A stretch of 64,000 bases of DNA from Phycisphaerales bacterium Planc_01 (GTDB lineage Bacteria > Planctomycetota > Phycisphaerae > Sedimentisphaerales > Anaerobacaceae): contig LVBB01000143.1 of the NCBI GenBank assembly GCA_001603075.1, positions 1-64,000 on the forward strand. Direction: 5' to 3'. Position 1 is the first letter of the stretch; the number at the start of each line of letters is the position of its first letter. Below are positions 58,656 through 64,000 of the stretch, one piece after another. The position numbers were made by a program, and so were the translations under genes. The notes below the pieces were generated by a model that saw only the letters and a program-made list of their open reading frames with translations, made no database searches and was not told where the DNA came from.

Positions 58656-59864
58656 TCAATTCATGATGGCGTTGAGCATGTCGAGGTAGTCGGAAAGCAG
58701 GCGGGTGATGAGGAACTTCTCGCGTACGGTCTCCTTGGCCCGGCGTCCGAGTTCGGCGGCCTCGTCGGGGTCTTTGAGCAGACGCGTGACACGGTCGGCG
58801 AATCCTTCCGTGTCCTGGGGATCGAGCAGATAGCCGTTTCTGCCGTCCTCGATCTGGCTGGGAATGCCCCCGACGTTGGAGGCGACCACGGCGGTGCCTT
58901 TCCACATCGCTTCGGTCACCGCCAGGCAGAACCCTTCCTTGAGAGATTTCTGAATAACGACTTTCGAGTGCCGCTGGATCGCGTTGACCAGCTTCTCGCT
59001 GTTGCCCACAACGAGCAGAATGTCGCCGTTCTCCAGCATCTTGTTGGCCTTGCGCTGGACCTTCGTGTACATCTGGAGCCCTTCGGGGTCGTCGCTGGCG
59101 ACGTTGTAGCAGAGCACGAGGCGGCAATCGACCTGCTCTCTGACGAGTTTGAACACGTCGATGACACCCTCCGGGTCCTTCCAGGGATCGAGCCGAGAGA
59201 CCTGCGTGATCAGCGGCTTGTCCACCGGCACGCCGGCCTTGGCGAGTTGATCTTCGATGGTCCTGTCGGAGATGGTCGTATTCTTCGGGCTCAGGGGGTT
59301 GATCGCCGGGTACATCAGACGCTGATCGATCGGAAGGTCCTTCTTGAAATACTTCTCGCTCGACATTACGACCTGGTCGTACTTGAGCACGAATCCCTTG
59401 AGGAAGTCCCACAGCTCCGCGTGCGGCTCGGTCAGGTCGATGTGGCAGCGCCAGATCCACGGCTGCGTCTTTTGATACGAGCGGATCAGCGCCAGCGGCT
59501 GCGGATCGTGGACGAGAATGCAGTCGTGGTCGAGGTGTGTGAACCGCGCGAAGTCCTCGTTGACCCTGCGGTAGATTCGCTTCTTGCGATCGGAGAGGTT
59601 CAGTTTGGCGCCCTGCAGCGCGTTGTGGAAGCTCTTGGTGATTTCGAAGAACTCCTGGCTTCCGTGCAGAATCCGCCAGCCGGCGTCGATGCCCACGTCG
59701 TTCATCAGCATGACCAGTGAATACAGGATCTCCGCCACCCCGCCGCCCTGGTAGGTGGCGTTCAGATGAATGATATGCTTGCCGTAGAGGCCTCGGGCTC
59801 GGGCGTAGATTTCGGCGAGCGTTTCATCCGGCACGATATGGCGAAAATCCTCAAGTCTGAGCAT
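58656..59864 (-). CDS. treT: TreT-like trehalose synthase (family 4 glycosyltransferase)
   Basis: The 402-residue GT-B enzyme carries LNATYQGGGVAEILYSLVML, HDPQPLALI, WRCHIDLTEP, VSRLDPWKDPEGVIDVFKLV and the EGFCLAVTEAMWKGT motif with the E-x7-E nucleotide-sugar site. These are the hallmarks of TreT, which joins NDP-glucose and glucose directly into trehalose, or runs in reverse. Length matches the family. Its ATG follows immediately after the TAG of the OtsA-OtsB gene, with GGAG inside that gene as ribosome site, so the two are translationally coupled. The donor preference (ADP- or UDP-glucose) cannot be read from sequence. The treT assignment is by pattern only. Confidence 0.82.
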   Translation of the reverse strand: MLRLEDFRHIVPDETLAEIYARARGLYGKHIIHLNATYQGGGVAEILYSLVMLMNDVGIDAGWRILHGSQEFFEITKSFHNALQGAKLNLSDRKKRIYRRVNEDFARFTHLDHDCILVHDPQPLALIRSYQKTQPWIWRCHIDLTEPHAELWDFLKGFVLKYDQVVMSSEKYFKKDLPIDQRLMYPAINPLSPKNTTISDRTIEDQLAKAGVPVDKPLITQVSRLDPWKDPEGVIDVFKLVREQVDCRLVLCYNVASDDPEGLQMYTKVQRKANKMLENGDILLVVGNSEKLVNAIQRHSKVVIQKSLKEGFCLAVTEAMWKGTAVVASNVGGIPSQIEDGRNGYLLDPQDTEGFADRVTRLLKDPDEAAELGRRAKETVREKFLITRLLSDYLDMLNAIMN

Positions 59865-62048
59865 CTAACTCTCCATAATTTGCGTTAACAGACCCCTGAA
59901 ATCCACAACGGTATCGACGTTGAATCGGGCCTTCGATATGTTCAGGCCCACCTTGATCGAGTATGCCTCTTCGGGCATGACGGAGAACATCTCTTCATCG
60001 GTGTAATCGTCGCCGGCCGATAGGACAAAGGCCCACTTCTCACGGCTCATCAGGAACTCGGCGGCGCGGCCTTTGTTGATTCCGTGCTTTCGCACTTCGA
60101 GGATCTTGCTGCCCTCAAAGACCCCTACGTCCATGTTCTCGGTCAGGTTCACCAGGGCGTCGCGCAATTCCTGCGTTCTCACACACGCCAGGGCAGGATC
60201 GGCCCGGCGGTAGTGCCACACCAGCGAGAAGTCCTTCTCTTCCACCAGCGATCCGGGCGTTCGGTCCGAATAGAGGTCCATGATCGGCCGGACAGCATGT
60301 TTCCACTGCTCATTGACCGGCTGGAAACTCCGCCATGACTGGCCAATCTCGCGGAGCCAGCCGCCGTGCTCGGCAATGAGGTGAACGCGCAGTGCTCCCA
60401 GCCACTTCTCCAGCGTCTCTTTGTCCCTTCCGCTGATGATCGCAACACAGTTGTTCTTCTCCGCGGCGAGACGTTCCAGAATCGCCAGGATCTCCTCGTC
60501 CGGTCCGGCCTTGGCGGGACGACCCTTGAAGCCCACGAGCGTCCCATCGTAGTCCAGAAGAAACAGCCTCTTCTCGGCGGCCCGGTATTGCCACAGCAGC
60601 GCATCGCGCGCCGCCGGTCCCAGCTTGTGGACGGAAACCCCCTGCTGCCGGACCCCGATCTCGCTCAACGCATGAATGAAGTCCGTGCTCCATCGCGTGA
60701 TGTCATAGCGCTGCAAGCGCTCCTGCATGACGCGATTGCGTTCGCACTGCTCGGCGACCGGCATCTCCAGAGCCTCTCGAATGGCACGAACAATCGCCGC
60801 CTTGTCGTTGGCGTTGACGGTCAGGGCCTCTCCCAGTTCGCTGGCCGCCCCGGTCATCTCACTGAGGATCAACACCCCAGGGCCGTCGTTCTTGGTGGCC
60901 ACAAATTCCTTGGCGATCAGGTTCATCCCGTCGCGCAGCGGAGTGATCAGCGCCACGTCGGCCACATTGTACAGGGCGGTCAGTTTCTTGAACGGCATGA
61001 ACCGGTAGAGATACCATACGGGCATGTAGCCGAGCGAACCGTGTTCGCCGTTGACGCGACCGACAAGCTGTTCCAGATGTCCCCGGAGCTGCTTGTAGTC
61101 CTCGATGCCCGACCGCGACGGCACGGCCACGATGACCAGCGTGACCCGGCCTTTGTACTCAGGATGCGTGCTGAGAAACCAGTCGAAGGCCTCCAGCCGC
61201 TCCACGATGCCTTTCGTGTAGTCCAAACGATCGACGGAGACAATGATCTTGCGGTCACCGACAATACCGCGGATCCGGTCGATCTCGGCCCTGACCTCCG
61301 CGTCATCAATCGCTCCGGCGTAGCGGTGGTAATCGATTCCCATCGGAAAGGCGTCGACCTTGAGGATGCGGTTGTGGGCGTTGACCTCGCCCAGCGTATG
61401 CTCGAGACCCGCAATCCGCGAGACGCTGCTGAGAAAGTGACGCACGTAGTCGTACGTGTGAAATCCGATCAGGTCGGCCCCAAGCAACCCGTCCAGCACC
61501 TCCTCCCGCCAGGGCAGCAGGCGAAACAGCTCGAACGAAGGCCAGGGGATGTGATGAAAATATCCGATGGCCAGATCGGGCATCTTCTCACGGAGCAGGC
61601 GGGGAAGCAGCATCAACTGGAAGTCGTGCACCCAGACTGAGTCCCCCGGCCGGGCCACCTTGAGCACCTCGTCGCAGAACAGATGGTTGACCTGCTTGTA
61701 CGATTTCCAGAACTGCTGCTCGAACACCGTGCGAACGGGAAAATAATGAAAGAGTGGCCAGATTGTCTTGTTGCAGAAGCCCAGATAATACTGATCGATC
61801 TGCCTCTGCGACAAAAAGACCGGTGCCGAGTTCTGCCGTCGCAGCGATTCTCGGATATGATCCTTCTCTTCGGGCTTGAGCCGTTCGCTGGAGATCCCGG
61901 GCCACCCCATCCATAGCCGTTCCAGGCAGTCGGGCAGGCAGGACAGGCCGACGGCCAGTCCTCCGGGACTGGGACGAAACTGGAATTGGCCGTCCCGCGT
62001 GGAAACGGTGACGGGCAGGCGGTTGGCTGCTACGATGAGTTTTCGCAT
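59865..62048 (-). CDS. Bifunctional trehalose-6-phosphate synthase/phosphatase (OtsA-OtsB fusion)
   Basis: The start at 62048 has GGGGAG eight bases upstream; the longer frame to 62117 is not conserved in character. The 727-residue protein begins with a GT20 domain (ANRLPVTVS, PGGLAVGLSCL, WMGWPG, VHDFQLMLLPRLLREKMPD, RLDYTKGIVERLEAF, RDGMNLIAKEFVATK), then from about residue 495 a HAD phosphatase of the OtsB type (LDYDGTLVGF, ISGRDKETLEKW, GINKGRAAEFL, GDDYTDEEMF). It makes trehalose 6-phosphate from UDP-glucose and glucose 6-phosphate and then removes the phosphate. All catalytic motifs are intact. TreT follows without a gap, giving one transcript with two routes to trehalose. Confidence 0.93.
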   Translation of the reverse strand: MRKLIVAANRLPVTVSTRDGQFQFRPSPGGLAVGLSCLPDCLERLWMGWPGISSERLKPEEKDHIRESLRRQNSAPVFLSQRQIDQYYLGFCNKTIWPLFHYFPVRTVFEQQFWKSYKQVNHLFCDEVLKVARPGDSVWVHDFQLMLLPRLLREKMPDLAIGYFHHIPWPSFELFRLLPWREEVLDGLLGADLIGFHTYDYVRHFLSSVSRIAGLEHTLGEVNAHNRILKVDAFPMGIDYHRYAGAIDDAEVRAEIDRIRGIVGDRKIIVSVDRLDYTKGIVERLEAFDWFLSTHPEYKGRVTLVIVAVPSRSGIEDYKQLRGHLEQLVGRVNGEHGSLGYMPVWYLYRFMPFKKLTALYNVADVALITPLRDGMNLIAKEFVATKNDGPGVLILSEMTGAASELGEALTVNANDKAAIVRAIREALEMPVAEQCERNRVMQERLQRYDITRWSTDFIHALSEIGVRQQGVSVHKLGPAARDALLWQYRAAEKRLFLLDYDGTLVGFKGRPAKAGPDEEILAILERLAAEKNNCVAIISGRDKETLEKWLGALRVHLIAEHGGWLREIGQSWRSFQPVNEQWKHAVRPIMDLYSDRTPGSLVEEKDFSLVWHYRRADPALACVRTQELRDALVNLTENMDVGVFEGSKILEVRKHGINKGRAAEFLMSREKWAFVLSAGDDYTDEEMFSVMPEEAYSIKVGLNISKARFNVDTVVDFRGLLTQIMES

Positions 62049-62311
62049 ATCGGACGCTCCCCAAAGCGGGATGCTGCCGTCATCGTTTGCAGGAGCAGAA
62101 CCATACGACCAGAGCATCCCCCCAAACGTAAGCCCATTTCGACTCCCTGGGCAGTATCACCCCACTATAGCGGTCATGCGGTCGATCGCAAGACTCATTC
62201 CGGCGTTCGCCAGCGCGCCGGGCCGATCCGGCCCGGAATCCCCTGGTGGATAAGCTTGAAGGTCAACGGCGTCCAAGCCGATAGAAAGGTCGGTTATGCC
62301 GAAGAATCCGG

Positions 62312-62341
62312 TTGCCCGACCGGCATCTCGTACGTTATGAT
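62312..62341 (+). promoter_or_regulatory. Candidate distal promoter of the last LamG gene
   Basis: TTGCCC at 62312-62317 and TATGAT at 62336-62341 are 18 bases apart. It would leave a leader of about 335 bases before 62682, so a nearer promoter is also possible. Confidence 0.25.
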
Positions 62342-62681
62342 GCATAGGGATGGGCACGTTGTGGGGACCGTCGCGGTCCGGCAGGGTTCGAGAGCACCTC
62401 TCGCCCCGCCGCATCCGCAGGTTCCTGTTCGGTCGGAGGTCCTGACGCAAGGTGTTCTGCCACACGCAAAGCAGGGCCGGGGCGTTGGGTGCGGAAGCTC
62501 CTCGCATCGCAGATTCAGTACACCCATTTCGCAGGCCGCTGGTTCTCTATGGGAAGGAGGTGAACGCACAGGTTCTCGCTCGTCTCGCACACAAAAACAA
62601 CCGGGGGACAGACGCGGTTTTGGCGCGTGACCAAGACGCAGGTATGGTGTGGTTCAATCGTTTGCTCGAAGGAGGATCACC
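62342..62681 (+). other. Intergenic stretch before the last LamG gene, possible long leader
   Basis: The full gap between the divergent OtsA-OtsB start (62048) and the LamG start (62682) is 633 bases. No protein frame here is convincing on either strand. Several GC-rich hairpins can be drawn, but no RNA family was recognised. Otherwise nothing is seen. Confidence 0.35.
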
Positions 62682-64000
62682 ATGAACAGAAGAGTCTGTA
62701 CACTGATGCCCCTTGTCATCCTGGGGCTGGCCCTGGCGAGCGTCTCCGACGCCGCACTGGTGGGCTGGTGGAAGTTCGACGATGGCTCGGGCACAATCGC
62801 CAAGGACAGTTCCGGCAAGGGCTACCACGGCACCATCACCAATCCCCTTTGGGTCACGGGAAAATACGGCGGGGCTCTGAATTTTGAGGGAACCTCCTAT
62901 GTGGATGTGCCCCCCGAATCGTGGTCCACGATCGAGCGACAGGCCACCGTGTCGTTCTGGGCCTACGGCAATCCGGATCTGCAACCACAGGCCAACTTCA
63001 TCTTCGGGGCCTTTTCCGATCCTGCCAACAACGAAGCGAGAAGGATGAGCGCGCACGTGCCGTGGAGCAACGGCAACGTGTACTTCGACACCGGCGGGCC
63101 TGGCTACAACCGGATCGAGAAAGCAGCCGACCCCGCCGACTACGAGGGAACCTGGACCTTCTGGACTTTCCTCAAGAACGCCGACACCGGCGATCAGCAG
63201 GTCTACATCAACGGCGAACTTTGGCACAGCGGAACCGGCATGACGAACACCATGGAGGGCGTCACCAAGTTCACGATCGGCACCAAGCCCAGCCTCGCCG
63301 AGGGATGGTATCAGGGAATGATCGACGACTTCCGTCTCTACGATACGGCCCTGACGATCGCGGAGATTCAACTGGCCATGACGGGACGCGGTCCGGGCCT
63401 GGAACTGGCCTCCAACCCGGTCCCGGAGAACGAGGCAAGCGATATTCCTCGCGATGTGGTCTTGAGCTGGGAAGCGGGCGAGTACGCCGCGACCCACGAT
63501 GTGTATTTCGGAACGGTCTTCGACGACGTCAACACCGCCAGCCGCGGCAATCCCATGGGCCTGCTGCTCAGCCAGGGCCAGGCGGGCACCACGTTCGACC
63601 CGCCCGGCATCCTTGACTTCGGCGTGACCTACTTCTGGCGCATCGATGAGGTCAACGCCGCACCGGACAACACGATCTACAAAGGGGAGGTTTGGAGTCT
63701 CACCGCCGAGCCGTTCGCCTATCCCGCCGCCAACATCGTCGCCACCAGCAACGGCATTTCGGAAGCAGGAGCCGATCCCGGGAACACGGTCAACGGCTCG
63801 GGCTTGAACGCCAATGACCAGCACTCGACCACCAGCGGCGACATGTGGGTGGCCCGGCCCGGCGATGAGCCGCTGTACATCCAATTCGAGTTCGACCGCG
63901 TCTACAAGCTCCATGAAATGCTCGTCTGGAACTACAACGTCCAGTTCGAGCTGCTGCTGGGCTTTGGACTCAAGGACGTTACCGTCGAGTACTCCCAGGA
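62682..64000 (+). CDS. Exported LamG/fibronectin-like/discoidin protein, N-terminal part only
   Basis: The frame starts at ATG 62682 with AAGGAGG six bases upstream and stays open to the window edge (439 residues so far). It has a signal peptide (LVILGLALASVSDAA). A LamG/concanavalin domain (about 25-230) follows with LVGWWKFDDGSGTIAKDSSG and a closing MIDDFRLYDTALT. Then come a fibronectin-like module with THDVYFGTVFDDVNTASRGN (about 245-345) and the start of an F5/8 discoidin domain (from about 350: NTVNGSGLNANDQHS, then YKLHEMLVWNYNVQFELLLG). This is the same module order and near-identical wording as the proteins at 4213-7167 and 16263-18857, making it a third paralogue. Function is presumably glycan binding at the surface. 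Confidence 0.85.
   Translation, partial: MNRRVCTLMPLVILGLALASVSDAALVGWWKFDDGSGTIAKDSSGKGYHGTITNPLWVTGKYGGALNFEGTSYVDVPPESWSTIERQATVSFWAYGNPDLQPQANFIFGAFSDPANNEARRMSAHVPWSNGNVYFDTGGPGYNRIEKAADPADYEGTWTFWTFLKNADTGDQQVYINGELWHSGTGMTNTMEGVTKFTIGTKPSLAEGWYQGMIDDFRLYDTALTIAEIQLAMTGRGPGLELASNPVPENEASDIPRDVVLSWEAGEYAATHDVYFGTVFDDVNTASRGNPMGLLLSQGQAGTTFDPPGILDFGVTYFWRIDEVNAAPDNTIYKGEVWSLTAEPFAYPAANIVATSNGISEAGADPGNTVNGSGLNANDQHSTTSGDMWVARPGDEPLYIQFEFDRVYKLHEMLVWNYNVQFELLLGFGLKDVTVEYSQ

Noticed and set aside
62455-62490. ACGCAAAGC...CCGG text resembling a cyclic-di-GMP riboswitch core
   Set aside because: Only a short match; the conserved partner helices and tetraloop receptor could not be found around it.
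1-64000. CRISPR array, rRNA genes, complete prophage or complete insertion sequence
   Set aside because: No regularly spaced repeats, no rRNA-like conserved text, and only relics of transposases were seen on reading the window.

Overview
The window looks like a chromosomal segment of a GC-rich (roughly 60-63 percent) planctomycete, most likely of the Phycisphaerae/Sedimentisphaerales type. The basis is the combination of large exported LamG/discoidin/fibronectin-like proteins, DUF1080 lipoproteins, PPC-domain proteins, an ECF sigma factor fused to a long membrane-anchored LRR tail, a GldA/F/G-type ABC operon with DUF4340, and single-copy housekeeping genes (proS, yebC, rny, ymdB, ftsY, dnaA, one tRNA-Arg). 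The taxonomic placement is inference; no rRNA gene is present.

Layout. 0-25.7 kb is an accessory carbohydrate-use region. It holds a GxDLY/GDSL esterase, a PIG-L deacetylase, two MFS transporters (nucleoside-symporter type and sugar-porter type), two giant exported multi-domain proteins, an FG-GAP propeller protein, a three-part glycosidase ending in a GH38 mannosidase, a UroD-type methyltransferase, an M55 aminopeptidase, a parallel beta-helix protein, a DUF1080 lipoprotein and a GHL6-like glycosidase. Most of these carry signal peptides. 25.7-27.4 kb is a small graveyard beside tRNA-Arg(TCG): a frameshifted DUF2177 gene, two transposase relics, a 53-residue zinc ribbon and a headless remnant that starts at the tRNA 3' end.

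27.6-31.4 kb carries an ECF sigma factor fused to a membrane segment and about 20 LRRs, followed by a frameshifted membrane-anchored gene. 31.6-34.3 kb holds proS and a TIM-barrel isomerase-like gene. 34.5-40.6 kb is a co-directional set (DUF4056, DUF4416, polyprenyl-P sugar-1-P transferase, methyltransferase, O-antigen-ligase/TPR) that probably builds a surface glycan. 40.6-45.5 kb contains yebC, a second DUF1080 lipoprotein, a 640-base gene-free stretch with a promoter and repeated stem-loops, then rny-ymdB. 45.5-48.2 kb has a three-PPC secreted protein and a DUF4258/DUF2283 toxin-antitoxin-like pair. 48.2-53.7 kb is an MBL hydrolase plus the GldA-GldF-GldG-DUF4340 operon. 53.9-58.6 kb carries a deleted phzF, a secreted propeller-like protein, ftsY and dnaA (TTG start). 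58.6-62.0 kb is a trehalose operon encoding both an OtsA-OtsB fusion and a TreT-like synthase. The window ends inside a third LamG/discoidin protein.

Promoters of the form TTGnnn, a 16-18 base spacer and TATnAT recur upstream of many genes and are listed one by one. They were found by eye and have not been tested. No CRISPR array, rRNA gene or complete mobile element was seen.
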